Position numbers and translations under genes: made by a program. DNA of 64,000 nt, taken from NCBI GenBank assembly GCA_937872895.1, contig CALMUP010000008.1, forward strand, positions 392,319 to 456,318, in the 5' to 3' direction. This document shows, piece after piece, positions 10,244 to 20,952 of this stretch. The notes under the pieces were generated by a model. It made no database searches, had not been told where the DNA came from, and saw only the letters and a program-made list of their open reading frames with translations. This stretch comes from an uncultured Verrucomicrobiota bacterium (GTDB taxonomy: Bacteria; Verrucomicrobiota; Kiritimatiellia; CAIVKH01). Numbering within the stretch: position 1 is the stretch's first letter; each line of letters opens with the position of its first letter.

Positions 10244-11332
10244 TTAGAGGACCTCGTGGTAGGTGCCCTTGCCGCGCAGGAGGACGACCATCTGCTTGAT
10301 GTCCTGGGCGCGGTCGCGCGGGCATACCAGCGTGACTCCCTCGCTCTGCACGACGATGAGGTTGTTCACACCCAGCAGGGCGGTCAGGTGATCGCGGGAG
10401 AATACGATGTTGTTGGCCGCATCCAGGGTTTCACAGGTTCCGATGAGGGTGTTCCCGGCGGGATCCTTGGGGAAATGGTTTTCCAGTGCCGTCCAGGATC
10501 CGACATCGTCCCAGGCAAAGGTTCCGCGGGCGGCAATGATGTTGTCGGCCTTCTCCATGACGGCATAGTCGATGGAGATCTTCTCCACCGAGGCAAACAT
10601 CTCCTTCAGCACGGCATCGAGATGGCCGGCCCGGGCGGCCGTGCTGATCGTTTCGATGATTGCACCGATACCCGGGCGGTGCTGCAGCAGGGCCTTTTCG
10701 ATGCTGGCTACCGACCAGATGAACATGCCGGAGTTCCAGACATAGTCCCCGCTCGCCACGTAGGCTTGCGCAGTGGTCAGGTCGGGCTTCTCCACGAAGC
10801 GGCGTGCCTTGGCGAACGAGGTGGATGTCCCGGACGGCACGCTGTCGCCGAGTTGGATGTAGCCATACCCGGTGGCCGGTTCGGTGGGCTGGATGCCGAT
10901 GGTGATCAGCACATCCTTGCGGGCCGCGATGCCGAGGGCATCGGCCAGCGTGGCGCGGAACACATCCAGGTTGCCGATCACATGGTCGGCGGTAAGGATG
11001 CAGAACACGCCCTGCGGATCACGGGCCTTGACCAGTGCGGCGGACAGGGCAACGGCCGGGGCGGTATCGCGGCCGACCGGCTCTCCCACCACGTTTTCCG
11101 GTGGCAGATAGGGAGCCGCGCGGCGCGTGGCCTCGACAAGATCCTGGTTGGTGACCACCAGCACACGTTCGTGTGGGATCAGGCCTTCCAGGCGATCCAC
11201 GGCCTGGGCCAGCAGGGCTTTTTCGGCGACGAGCGACAAAAGTTGCTTGGGACGTTTGGCCGTGCTGAGCGGCCAGAAGCGTTCACCGCGCCCCCCGGCG
11301 AGAATGACGGCGTAATAGTGGTTCGAACTCAT
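10244..11332 (-). CDS. manC: Mannose-1-phosphate guanylyltransferase
   Basis: A 362-residue nucleotidyltransferase that makes GDP-mannose from mannose 1-phosphate and GTP, the entry to mannose- and fucose-containing glycans. The signature GGRGERFWPLSTAKRPKQLL lies at about residues 12-31. LTADHVI, FVEKPDLTTAQAYV and WDDVGSW follow. It lacks a C-terminal mannose-6-phosphate isomerase domain, so it is the short monofunctional type. It lies between trpA (1 bp gap) and ruvX (0 bp gap) and so is cotranscribed. Confidence 0.92.
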   Translation of the reverse strand: MSSNHYYAVILAGGRGERFWPLSTAKRPKQLLSLVAEKALLAQAVDRLEGLIPHERVLVVTNQDLVEATRRAAPYLPPENVVGEPVGRDTAPAVALSAALVKARDPQGVFCILTADHVIGNLDVFRATLADALGIAARKDVLITIGIQPTEPATGYGYIQLGDSVPSGTSTSFAKARRFVEKPDLTTAQAYVASGDYVWNSGMFIWSVASIEKALLQHRPGIGAIIETISTAARAGHLDAVLKEMFASVEKISIDYAVMEKADNIIAARGTFAWDDVGSWTALENHFPKDPAGNTLIGTCETLDAANNIVFSRDHLTALLGVNNLIVVQSEGVTLVCPRDRAQDIKQMVVLLRGKGTYHEVL

Positions 11333-11333
11333 G

Positions 11334-12134
11334 TCAGATTTCCTTTACCGCGTTGACCATCTGGCCGACCCAGGCCGCGGCGGCCTTCCGGCCCTTGGGC
11401 GATGTTCCGGCTTGATGGAATTGGTTCACGATGGCGCTGCCCACCACGACGGCATCCGCGGCGCGGGCGGACGCGGCGGCGAGTTCTGGCGTGGATACGC
11501 CAAACCCGAGGGCGACCGGTAGATTCACGTGCTTGCGGGTCAGTCGGACCAGATCCGCCGCGCCTTCACTGAGCGTCTTCTGCATGCCGGTGACGCCAGC
11601 CCGCGAGACGCAATAGACGAACCCGCTGGCATGCTCCACGATCGACTTGATCCGGTGCTCCGGGCTGGTCGGCGTGACCAGGGTGATGTTGTTGATCCCG
11701 TTCGCCTTCATCAAGACGTTCAATTCGCGCGATTCCTCCACCGGCATGTCAAGGAACAGCAATCCATCCACCCCGGCCTCGGCGGTGCGCTTGATCATCT
11801 TCGCATAGCCCACGGCATGGTAGGGGTTGAGGTAGGTGTAGCACATGATCGGGATGTCGGTCTGCGTGCGCAACCGGGCGATCATGTCGAGTACGCCCAC
11901 CGGGGTGGTGCCGCTATCCAGCGCGCGGTTCGCCGATTCCTGGTTCACGCGGCCGTCGGCCAGCGGATCGGAAAACGGGATGCCCAGTTCCACGACATCC
12001 ACGCCGACATCGACCAGGCGCAGCACGATGTCCATCGTGTCATCCAGCGAGGGATCACCGGCCGTCACATAGGCGACGAAACCTTTCTTCCCTTCCTTCT
12101 TCAATGCAGCGAAACGCTTGTCTATTCGGGTCAT
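11334..12134 (-). CDS. trpA: Tryptophan synthase alpha subunit
   Basis: A 266-residue TIM-barrel subunit that cleaves indole-3-glycerol phosphate and passes indole to TrpB. Diagnostic motifs are the catalytic glutamate region VVELGIPFSDPLADG, then CYTYLNPYHAVGY, FLDMPVEES, VSRAGVTG, and GFGVSTPE near the phosphate site. ATG 12134 (MTRIDKRF) is the conserved start and has an AGGTG ribosome site. It is separated from other trp genes and heads a housekeeping operon with manC and ruvX. trpB is not in the window. Confidence 0.95.
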   Translation of the reverse strand: MTRIDKRFAALKKEGKKGFVAYVTAGDPSLDDTMDIVLRLVDVGVDVVELGIPFSDPLADGRVNQESANRALDSGTTPVGVLDMIARLRTQTDIPIMCYTYLNPYHAVGYAKMIKRTAEAGVDGLLFLDMPVEESRELNVLMKANGINNITLVTPTSPEHRIKSIVEHASGFVYCVSRAGVTGMQKTLSEGAADLVRLTRKHVNLPVALGFGVSTPELAAASARAADAVVVGSAIVNQFHQAGTSPKGRKAAAAWVGQMVNAVKEI

Positions 12135-12168
12135 ATACACCTGCTTCCGGGTCACAACATACGCGCCC

Positions 12169-12196
12169 ACTATAAGGATGCGGAGGACGTCAGCAA
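12169..12196 (-). promoter_or_regulatory. Predicted sigma-70-type promoter for the trpA operon
   Basis: On the minus strand, TTGCTG at 12196-12191, a 16-bp spacer and TATAGT at 12174-12169. The expected transcription start is about 28 nt before trpA. The 238-bp gap between trpA and the divergent methyltransferase holds little else. A TATAAA at 12288-12293 on the plus strand could serve the methyltransferase but has no good -35. Confidence 0.5.
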
Positions 12197-12372
12197 CAGG
12201 AAACTTCCTTGCCCGCACACCATCAACGGGTCTTCAGCACCCAACCCGTCCGGGCTCGATCAATTTATCGTGACCACCGGTTGCATATAAACGAGGATAG
12301 GTCATCCTGATGCGTTCGAAGGTGAAATGTCCACAACCGTGAATAACGAACGACAGGCGGTAGGGATGTTCG

Positions 12373-13122
12373 ATGGACAACATGGAGTACTTTCTGGAAA
12401 TCTACGGGAACCTGCCCCGTGCCGGACCGGGATCGTCGGCATGCACCCGTCGTGCTTATGCGATGCTTCACGATGTTCCGGAGGGACCAGGGATCCTCGA
12501 CATTGGATGCGGTCCCGGAGTCCAGACCGTGGAGTTGCTCCACCTGTCGGGAGGATCGGTCGTAGCGCTCGATTTCCTCGCCTCGATGCTCAACCGGACT
12601 CGGGTTGCCGTTGCGGACGCCGGCATGCTCCACCGCGTGGAGCTTCTCGAACAGGATATGCGACGGATGGATTTCGCCCCGGGTCGATTCGACATCATCT
12701 GGTCGGAAGGAGCCATCTACAACCTGGGGTTTGAGCAGGGTCTGCGCAAGGTGATGCCCTTCGTCCGTCCCGGCGGATATGTCGCGGTCAGTGATGCCGT
12801 CTGGCTCAAACCTGATCCTCCGGCGCCGGTGGTCGCACTTTGGAACCCGTACCCGGAGATCGATACCGTCGAGAACAAGCGTTCGGTCATTGAACGCATC
12901 GGCTACGCGTTGATCGGCGACTTCGTGCTTCCGGCGGAAACCTGGACGGACGAATACTACGATCCGATGGAGCGCCTGCTCGCCATCAAGGCGGAGGAAT
13001 GGCGCGATAGCCCGGAGGGGATGGCCGTGGTCGAGGAAGCGCGGCAGGAAATCGCGGTTCACCGGAACTATGCCGACTACTACAGCTACGGCTTCTTCGT
13101 CATGCGGCGTCGGCCAGAATAA
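12373..13122 (+). CDS. Class I SAM-dependent methyltransferase
   Basis: A 249-residue Rossmann-fold methyltransferase. Motif I is ILDIGCGPGVQTVELL at about residues 41-56. The ribose-binding acid is in VVALDFLASML, and the adenine-binding segment is EQDMRRMDF. The post-motif strand is FDIIWSEGAIYNLGF, and then VRPGGYVAVSD. The substrate is not evident; small-molecule methyltransferases of the Methyltransf_11/25 type look like this. It stands alone, divergent from trpA and convergent with the pilB-like gene 42 bp away. No clear Shine-Dalgarno precedes the ATG. Confidence 0.85.
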   Translation: MDNMEYFLEIYGNLPRAGPGSSACTRRAYAMLHDVPEGPGILDIGCGPGVQTVELLHLSGGSVVALDFLASMLNRTRVAVADAGMLHRVELLEQDMRRMDFAPGRFDIIWSEGAIYNLGFEQGLRKVMPFVRPGGYVAVSDAVWLKPDPPAPVVALWNPYPEIDTVENKRSVIERIGYALIGDFVLPAETWTDEYYDPMERLLAIKAEEWRDSPEGMAVVEEARQEIAVHRNYADYYSYGFFVMRRRPE

Positions 13123-13164
13123 TTTCCGCCGAAGCTGCGTAACGGACCTCCATCCCGCCGATCA

Positions 13165-14874
<1,710 letters not shown>

Positions 14875-14879
14875 AAGGG

Positions 14880-15977
14880 TCACCGCTTCCGGTTGTTTTG
14901 GGAGTTTTGGATCTTCTCGACCACACCGTCCACATCCTGGGCACTGGTCACGACCGACTCGTAGCTGATGATGCCGCGTTCATAGAGCGACATCAGGTGG
15001 GCGTCGAGGGTGTTCATGCCCCACTTCGCACCGGTCTGGATATCGGAGTCGATGCGGAAGGTCTTGCCGTCGCGGATCAGCGCCTTGATCGAGGGCGTGG
15101 TGATCATGATCTCGAAGGCGGCGACCCGGCCCGGCTTATCCTGACGCGGGAGCAGCACCTGGGAGATGACCGCGACGATGCTCGAGGCGAGCTGGGTGCG
15201 GATCTGTTCCTGCTGGTTGGTCGGGAAGGCGTCGACGATGCGGTCCACCGTGCGGGCCGCGCCGGTGGTGTGCAGGGTGGCGAAAACGAGGTGGCCGGTC
15301 TCCGCGGCGGTGATCGCCGCTTCCATGGTCTCGAGGTCGCGCATTTCACCGACGAGCATCACATCCGGATCCTGGCGCAGGGCGCGGCGCAGGGCTTCAC
15401 CGAAACCGGGCACGTCCACGCCGATTTCGCGCTGGGTGATGATACTCTTCTTGTGAGGATGGTAGTACTCGATCGGATCCTCGATGGTGATGATGTGGCA
15501 GTCGCGGGTCTCGTTGATGATGTTGATCATGCTGGCCAGCGTGGTGGTCTTGCCCGAGCCGGTGGGCCCGGTCACGAGGATCAGCCCGCGCGGGCGGTAC
15601 AGCAGTTCGCGCACCGCCTGGGGCAGGCCGATCTGCTCGAGGGTAAGCAGGGTCTTCGGAATCTGCCGCAGCACGATGCCGACGTGGTGCTTCTGCTTGA
15701 AGATGCTGACGCGGAACCGGGCGCGGTCCTCGAAGCCGAAACCGAAGTCGCTGCCGAGGTCGCGGTGCAGCCGGGCGACATGCTCCTGATCAGTGATCTC
15801 CAGCATCAGCCGTTCGGTATCCTCCGGTTTCAGGGGTTCGGTCTCGATCGGCTGCATGCCGCCATTCAGGCGGAGGACCGGCGGGGAGCCGACCGTGAGA
15901 TGGAGGTCGCTGGCCCCCTCCTCCACCACCAGGGTGAGGAGGTCGTGCATATTCAGGGTCGAGGATGGCGTGGTCAT
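14880..15977 (-). CDS. pilT: Pilus retraction ATPase PilT
   Basis: A 365-residue ATPase that depolymerises type IV pili for twitching motility. It begins with [30 protein letters not shown]. Walker A is [18 protein letters not shown], and Walker B is [18 protein letters not shown]. The AIRNLIRE-like motif usual in PilT is diverged here ([15 protein letters not shown]). There is no zinc knuckle, as expected for PilT rather than PilB. It sits between two GspE/PilB-type genes with a TGATG junction upstream and a GTGA/ATG junction downstream, so the three are coexpressed. Confidence 0.92.
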   Translation of the reverse strand: MTTPSSTLNMHDLLTLVVEEGASDLHLTVGSPPVLRLNGGMQPIETEPLKPEDTERLMLEITDQEHVARLHRDLGSDFGFGFEDRARFRVSIFKQKHHVGIVLRQIPKTLLTLEQIGLPQAVRELLYRPRGLILVTGPTGSGKTTTLASMINIINETRDCHIITIEDPIEYYHPHKKSIITQREIGVDVPGFGEALRRALRQDPDVMLVGEMRDLETMEAAITAAETGHLVFATLHTTGAARTVDRIVDAFPTNQQEQIRTQLASSIVAVISQVLLPRQDKPGRVAAFEIMITTPSIKALIRDGKTFRIDSDIQTGAKWGMNTLDAHLMSLYERGIISYESVVTSAQDVDGVVEKIQNSQNNRKR

Positions 15978-17683
15978 CAGTTGTTGTCTCCCATGGTCAC
16001 GCGGAACACTTCCTCCAGCGTGGTCTGGCCGGCAATGACCTTGCGGAGGCCGTCCTCGCGCAACGTGCGCATGCCGAGCTCGCGCGCCTTGGTGCGGAGG
16101 ACGCTGGCCGGGGCGCGTTCGAAGATCAGGTGGCGCACCGTGTCATTGATCAGGAAGATCTCGAAGAGGCCGATTCGGCCACGGTACCCGGTGAACGCGC
16201 AGTCGGAGCAGCCGCGTCCCCGGTAGAGGTTGCTGGCGGCGATCTGTTCGGCGGCGGGACCGAGCAACCGCAATTCGGCGTCGGTCGCCTTGGTCGGCTC
16301 CTTGCACCGCTCGCAGATCTTGCGGACCAGGCGCTGCGCCATGATGGCGCGGGTGGACGAGGCGACGAGGAACGGCTTCACGCCGATGTCGATCAGGCGG
16401 GTCACCGCGCTGGGTGCGTCGTTGGTGTGCAGCGTACTGAACACCAGGTGACCGGTGAGCGAGGCGTTCACCGCGATCTCGGCGGTTTCCAGATCGCGGA
16501 TCTCACCGATCATGATGATGTTCGGGGCCTGGCGCAGCATGGCGCGCAGGGCCGAGGCGAAGGTCAGGCCGATGTCGCTGCGCACGTGCACCTGGTTGAT
16601 GCCGGACATCTGGTACTCGACCGGATCCTCGACGGTGATGATCTTGCGGTCGGGCTTGTTGATGTAGTTCAGGCAGGCGTAGAGCGTGGTGGTCTTGCCG
16701 GAGCCGGTCGGACCGGTCACCAGCACGATGCCGTCGGACAGGCCGATCAGGCGCTCGAAGGTCTGCTGGTCATCGGAGAAGAAACCCAGCTTGGGCAGGC
16801 CGAGGCTCAGGCTCTCCTTGTCGAGCAGCCGCATGACGATGGACTCGCCGTGGTTCGAGGGGATGGTCGATACGCGCAGGTCGAGGTCGCGCCCCATCAC
16901 GTTGATCTGGATACGTCCATCCTGCGGCATGCGCTTTTCCGCGATGCTCATGTTGGCCATGATCTTGATGCGGCTGATGATCGCCGACTGGAGGCGCTTG
17001 GGTGGGCTCTCCACCTCGTGCAGCACGCCGTCGATGCGGTAGCGCACGCGGAATTTCTTCTCCTGCGGTTCGAGGTGAATGTCCGAGGCGCGGTTGCGGA
17101 AGGCCTCGAGGATGATCAAACTCACCAACTTGATGATCGGGGCATCGGCGTCGGTGACTTCGTCCTGGCCGGCGAGGTCGAGTCCCGCACCTCCGGTCTG
17201 CACCGAGCCCTCGGTCATGTCTTGCAGCATTGAAGCCGCGCTGAGACCGGACGAGGCATAATAGTGATTCAGCGCGGCCTCGATCTCCTCGGGGGTGGTG
17301 ACCACGCCCTCTACACCGCATCGCAGCACGTAACGCAAGCTGTCGAGGGTCTCGACATCAAGCGGATCGCTCAGCGCGACGGTGATGGTGTTGTCGTTGC
17401 GGTAGATCGGGACGACCTTGTAGCGGCGTGCCACTTCTCCGGGCACGAGGTCGATGACCTCCTGTTCGATCTCGACGCCGGCCAGCGAGATGTATTCCAT
17501 GCCGAATTGGTTGGCCAAGGCCTTGAGGATATCGGACTTCGACGAGATCCGGAGTTCGACGAGGGCGTCGACGACCGGCTTGTCGTGCTGGCCCGCCCAC
17601 GCCAACGCCTCCTGCGATTGGGCCCGGGTGATCAGGCCGACGTTTTCCAGAATCTCCACCACGTATTCGTCGTTTGCGGTCAA
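15977..17683 (-). CDS. gspE: Type II secretion / pilus assembly ATPase (GspE family)
   Basis: A 568-residue secretion ATPase paralogous to the gene at 13165. An MshEN-type N-terminal domain covers about 1-145 ([15 protein letters not shown]). Walker A is [19 protein letters not shown], the Asp box is [12 protein letters not shown], Walker B is [18 protein letters not shown], and CERC ... CSDC forms the zinc knuckle. It begins with TTG at 17683, preceded at proper distance by GGGAG. It is first of the gspE-pilT-pilB triplet and may be cotranscribed with the pseudouridine synthase 63 bp upstream. The assignment to type II secretion over pili is inferred only from the gspC-like gene at 0.6 kb. 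Confidence 0.9.
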   Translation of the reverse strand: MTANDEYVVEILENVGLITRAQSQEALAWAGQHDKPVVDALVELRISSKSDILKALANQFGMEYISLAGVEIEQEVIDLVPGEVARRYKVVPIYRNDNTITVALSDPLDVETLDSLRYVLRCGVEGVVTTPEEIEAALNHYYASSGLSAASMLQDMTEGSVQTGGAGLDLAGQDEVTDADAPIIKLVSLIILEAFRNRASDIHLEPQEKKFRVRYRIDGVLHEVESPPKRLQSAIISRIKIMANMSIAEKRMPQDGRIQINVMGRDLDLRVSTIPSNHGESIVMRLLDKESLSLGLPKLGFFSDDQQTFERLIGLSDGIVLVTGPTGSGKTTTLYACLNYINKPDRKIITVEDPVEYQMSGINQVHVRSDIGLTFASALRAMLRQAPNIIMIGEIRDLETAEIAVNASLTGHLVFSTLHTNDAPSAVTRLIDIGVKPFLVASSTRAIMAQRLVRKICERCKEPTKATDAELRLLGPAAEQIAASNLYRGRGCSDCAFTGYRGRIGLFEIFLINDTVRHLIFERAPASVLRTKARELGMRTLREDGLRKVIAGQTTLEEVFRVTMGDNN

Positions 17684-17746
17684 AGGCGTACTCCCGTTGA
17701 TAACGCGAAGGTTAGGACAGCACGTTATCCGGGATCACCGGGAGTG

Positions 17747-18538
17747 TCAACGACCGCGGCGAGGCGGGACGGGCTTTTGTCGCGGCGGTCGGTTGGGCGG
17801 GCAATCAGAGCGCGGATCGGGTGCGACACGTCCGGCCAATGCGGCAACCTCTTCGGGATCGAGATGCCGCCAGGAGGCGCGTTTCATCGGGCCAATCACA
17901 AGATCTCCGATAGCGACCCGCATGAGCCGCAGCGTGGTGCGCCCGGATGCGGTGGCCATCCGGCGAAGGTGTCGGTTGCGTCCTTCACCGAGCACCACCC
18001 GGTATCCATGACCAGCTCCGGAACGACCCGGCAGCGGGGCGAGGTCCAGCACGCGCAGCAACTCCCCATCATCCTCGATGCCGGCCAGCCAGCGCGAGCG
18101 GTCGGCTTCCTGGAGTGGCGCATCGAGCCAGATCTCGTAAACCTTGCGGATGTTGTGGCGCGGGTGCGACAAGCGGTGGGCAAAGTCCCCGTCGTTGGTG
18201 AGCAGGATCAAGCCCTCGCTGTTGGTGTCGAGCCGGCCGATGGTATAGAGGCGCCCGAGCTCGGCTGGAACCAGATCGATGACCAGGGGGCGGCCATCCG
18301 GATCGCGGGATGAGCAGACATGGCCGGGTGGCTTGTGCAGGGCGATGTAGACGTTTCGTTCCGGCCGGACAATCCGACCGTTGCAGCGGATCTCCTGTCG
18401 CTCCGGCTCCACCTGGGCGCCGGGTTCCCGCACGATCACGCCATCGACCTCGACCCGCCCCTCGGTCATCAGTTGCTCGCAGCGGCGGCGGGAGGCCACC
18501 CCGCATGAGGCGAGGTATTTATGGAGACGGACCGGCAT
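17747..18538 (-). CDS. RsuA/RluB-family rRNA pseudouridine synthase
   Basis: A 263-residue enzyme that converts uridine to pseudouridine in ribosomal RNA. It has an N-terminal S4 RNA-binding domain (about 3-45, RLHKYLASCGVASRRRCEQLM). The catalytic motif is IGRLDTNSEGLILLTNDGDFAHRL, with the active-site Asp. It ends in a Pro/Arg-rich tail. Whether it modifies 23S (RluB/E/F-like) or 16S RNA (RsuA-like) cannot be said. It follows the zinc-ribbon membrane protein gene by 3 bp. Confidence 0.9.
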   Translation of the reverse strand: MPVRLHKYLASCGVASRRRCEQLMTEGRVEVDGVIVREPGAQVEPERQEIRCNGRIVRPERNVYIALHKPPGHVCSSRDPDGRPLVIDLVPAELGRLYTIGRLDTNSEGLILLTNDGDFAHRLSHPRHNIRKVYEIWLDAPLQEADRSRWLAGIEDDGELLRVLDLAPLPGRSGAGHGYRVVLGEGRNRHLRRMATASGRTTLRLMRVAIGDLVIGPMKRASWRHLDPEEVAALAGRVAPDPRSDCPPNRPPRQKPVPPRRGR

Positions 18539-18541
18539 GGC

Positions 18542-19552
18542 TCAGGGCGTGGCGTAGCGGATGACCGTTTCGGGTATGTGCGGCTGGTAGGCCTTGTAGC
18601 TCGCCGGCAACTCGGTCACCGCCGTCTCGGTTACCTTGGTCAGGCGCACGCTCTCGCCGTCGGGAACGATCCAGCCATCGCGGATCAACAAGTAGGGCGA
18701 AAAGGATTCGCCGGGTTGAGGATGAATCACCTCGAAGGTCAGCGTGCGGGAAGCCTGGCCGAAATAGTGGAACTGCTGGTCCAACTCCGGGCCGGTGACA
18801 TCCATCATACGGTCGAACCGCGCCGCGCCGAGCGTGTCCTCGAGGGTCATGTAAAGATCCTCGCGCAACCCTTCACCCACCTCCGGATAGGTCGGGATGC
18901 TCAGGGTAATCTTGTTGTCACTCTGCTCGGTGATCAGGGCGCGGTCCAGTTCAGCCTCGGTGATGGAGGCGCGCACGAAGTTGAAGACGTCCTGGACCAG
19001 CAGCTTCTCCTGGTCGGTCATGCGCAGGATCTCGGCCAGTTCCCCATTCACCGCGAGCGATTCGTCCATCGGGGTGATGCGGAGCCGCGCGACCAGGCGT
19101 TCCGGCAGCGGATATTTGCCGCGGAAGTTGTCCAGCACCCACTGGGCCATCTTGTCGTACTTGCCCTTGAGCGCGAGGTTCTCGTCCACGAGCTGCTGGT
19201 TGATGGCTTGAGCGGGTGTATCGGCGACCGGCTCGACCGGGGCGTCGGAGGCCGACTCGACCTTCGGGGCAACAACGACCGGTATCGCTTCCGCCGCGTC
19301 TTCCGATGAGGCTGAACGACCGGCGTACCAGAGCCCGCCAACGATCCCTCCAGCAAGCAGGATGACGTGGGTTCCGTACAGCACGACCGTCTTGAACCAA
19401 CCCGGCGTCGTCGTCGAGTGGAGCGGGATAGGAATGTTCCGGCGGCAATGCGGACAGTCGGCTCGGTAACCTGCAGCGGTATGGTCCACCACCAGCCTTT
19501 GGGCACAGGACGGACAAAGGAACCAGATGTTGCGCGACCAGAAACGGGCCAT
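18542..19552 (-). CDS. Zinc-ribbon membrane protein of unknown function
   Basis: A 336-residue protein I do not recognise as a named family. Residues 13-36 form a small cytoplasmic zinc ribbon (CPSC ... CPHC). One transmembrane segment follows at about 54-77. A small Ser/Ala-rich linker leads to a 250-residue extracytoplasmic part with a predicted helix (QQLVDENLALKGKYDKMAQW) and mixed strands after it. The ATG overlaps the avtA stop (ATGA), and the gene is followed closely by the pseudouridine synthase. The topology (zinc ribbon, one membrane pass, large outer part) recalls sensor or anti-sigma-like proteins, but no such domain is visible. Confidence 0.7.
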   Translation of the reverse strand: MARFWSRNIWFLCPSCAQRLVVDHTAAGYRADCPHCRRNIPIPLHSTTTPGWFKTVVLYGTHVILLAGGIVGGLWYAGRSASSEDAAEAIPVVVAPKVESASDAPVEPVADTPAQAINQQLVDENLALKGKYDKMAQWVLDNFRGKYPLPERLVARLRITPMDESLAVNGELAEILRMTDQEKLLVQDVFNFVRASITEAELDRALITEQSDNKITLSIPTYPEVGEGLREDLYMTLEDTLGAARFDRMMDVTGPELDQQFHYFGQASRTLTFEVIHPQPGESFSPYLLIRDGWIVPDGESVRLTKVTETAVTELPASYKAYQPHIPETVIRYATP

Positions 19553-20823
19553 CACCCTCCCTCCCCGCGATAGGCCTTGGCAACCTCGTCGGCGATGATC
19601 GCGATCCCCCGTTGCACGGTCGATTCCTGCATGGCGTAGGATAGACGCAGGCAGCGGTGCTGGTGTTCATGCTCCTGATCCAGGCCAAAGAAGAAGTAGT
19701 GCCCGGGAATGACCAGCACGTTGCGCCGCTTGAGCCGGTGGTACAGTTCCTCGGCGGTAATCGGCAACCCGTCCAGCCACAACCACAGGAAGAGCGCGCC
19801 TTCGTTGGCGTGGATGCGGTACGGCAACGACGGGTCGAGGGCTTCGGTCAGCCAGCGCACCGCCTGCTCGGATTTTCGCTGGTAGAAGGGTCGGATGACC
19901 TTGCGGCTCAGCTCATACAGCGTGCCGTCTCGCAACAATGGCGTGGCGATGTATGGCCCCAGGTTGCCGTTGGCGAGACCGGCGACGGCGTTGAGCGCAG
20001 CAAGGGACTCGATCAGGTCCTCCCGGGCGAGAATGATGCCGGTGCGCGCACCGGGCAATCCAAGCTTGGAAAGGCTCATCACCAGGACTGAATTGTCCGT
20101 CCATGTGGGCTGGATATCGTTGAACAGGATGCCCGGAAACGGCGCACCGTAGGCGTTGTCGATCAACAACGGAATATTATGTCGACCAGCCAGTCCCTCG
20201 AGGTGGGCCACTTCGTCGTCCGTCAGAACATTGCCGCTCGGGTTGGTTGGACGCGACACGCAGATGGCCGCAGTGTCCCGATCGATCACCAACCGATCGA
20301 AGTCGATGCGATACTTGAAGCGGTGATCGCCCAGCAATTCCACCCGCGGGGGGAAGGCCTGGAACAGTCGCGGACTGATCCCCTGGTCGGCATATCCGAT
20401 GTATTCCGGCGTCAGCGGCAGCAGGATCCGCCGGGACGGCCGGTCACTGAAGCGCCCCGCCAGCATGTTGAACAGGTAGAAGAAGGCGGTCTGGCTGCCA
20501 TTGACCACGGCGAGGTTGGCGGCGGTGACATCCCAGCCAAACCGGGTGCGCAGGCTGGACGCCATGGCGTCGAGGAAGTCCGGGTTTCCCTGCGGTCCGT
20601 CGTAGTTCCCGAGTAACCGTTCCATCTCATCGCCATTCGCCGCGATGCTGTCCCAGCGGGAACGCCATACCGCTTCCACTTCCGGAATGTGGGCCGGATT
20701 GCCCCCGCCCAGCATCAACAGGTCGTTTCTTCCGGAAGTCGCGGAACCCAGATCCCGCATCAATTCGTTGATGCCGGTGGGTGCGCTCAGTTTTTCGCCA
20801 AAGGTCGACAAAGGCCACGTCAT
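19552..20823 (-). CDS. avtA: Valine-pyruvate aminotransferase
   Basis: A 423-residue PLP enzyme of fold type I that transfers amino groups between valine or alanine and the matching keto acids. It resembles E. coli AvtA closely along its length: MLGGGNPAHIPE, NYDGPQGN, NGSQTAFFYLFN, PLTPEYIGYADQG, CVSRPTNPSGNV, IDNAYGAPFPGI and the lysine loop MSLSKLGLPGARTG. ATG 20823 matches the family start. A -10-like TATACT lies 8 bases before the ATG with no Shine-Dalgarno, so the mRNA may be leaderless. The branched-chain amino-acid transporter at 24.6 kb handles related substrates. Confidence 0.93.
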   Translation of the reverse strand: MTWPLSTFGEKLSAPTGINELMRDLGSATSGRNDLLMLGGGNPAHIPEVEAVWRSRWDSIAANGDEMERLLGNYDGPQGNPDFLDAMASSLRTRFGWDVTAANLAVVNGSQTAFFYLFNMLAGRFSDRPSRRILLPLTPEYIGYADQGISPRLFQAFPPRVELLGDHRFKYRIDFDRLVIDRDTAAICVSRPTNPSGNVLTDDEVAHLEGLAGRHNIPLLIDNAYGAPFPGILFNDIQPTWTDNSVLVMSLSKLGLPGARTGIILAREDLIESLAALNAVAGLANGNLGPYIATPLLRDGTLYELSRKVIRPFYQRKSEQAVRWLTEALDPSLPYRIHANEGALFLWLWLDGLPITAEELYHRLKRRNVLVIPGHYFFFGLDQEHEHQHRCLRLSYAMQESTVQRGIAIIADEVAKAYRGEGG

Positions 20824-20831
20824 AACGGCAC

Positions 20832-20837
20832 AGTATA
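20832..20837 (-). promoter_or_regulatory. -10-like element TATACT close to the avtA start
   Basis: Minus-strand TATACT at 20837-20832, with 8 bases between it and the avtA ATG. Transcription would begin at or next to the start codon. No good -35 is visible at 16-18 bp. Confidence 0.35.
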
Positions 20838-20952
20838 GAAGGTAGCCCCGCCGGGAGTACATGATTTTCATCCAATTCCCTATAGACAAACCGCTTGATT
20901 TCGCCACGTATCGTGCTTTACTCGCGGATTAATCAGTGGAGCAAAAGACCGC

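Noticed and set aside
12135..12372. Possible trp leader/T-box upstream of trpA
   Set aside because: No run of Trp codons, no T-box sequence and no paired terminator/antiterminator stems seen.
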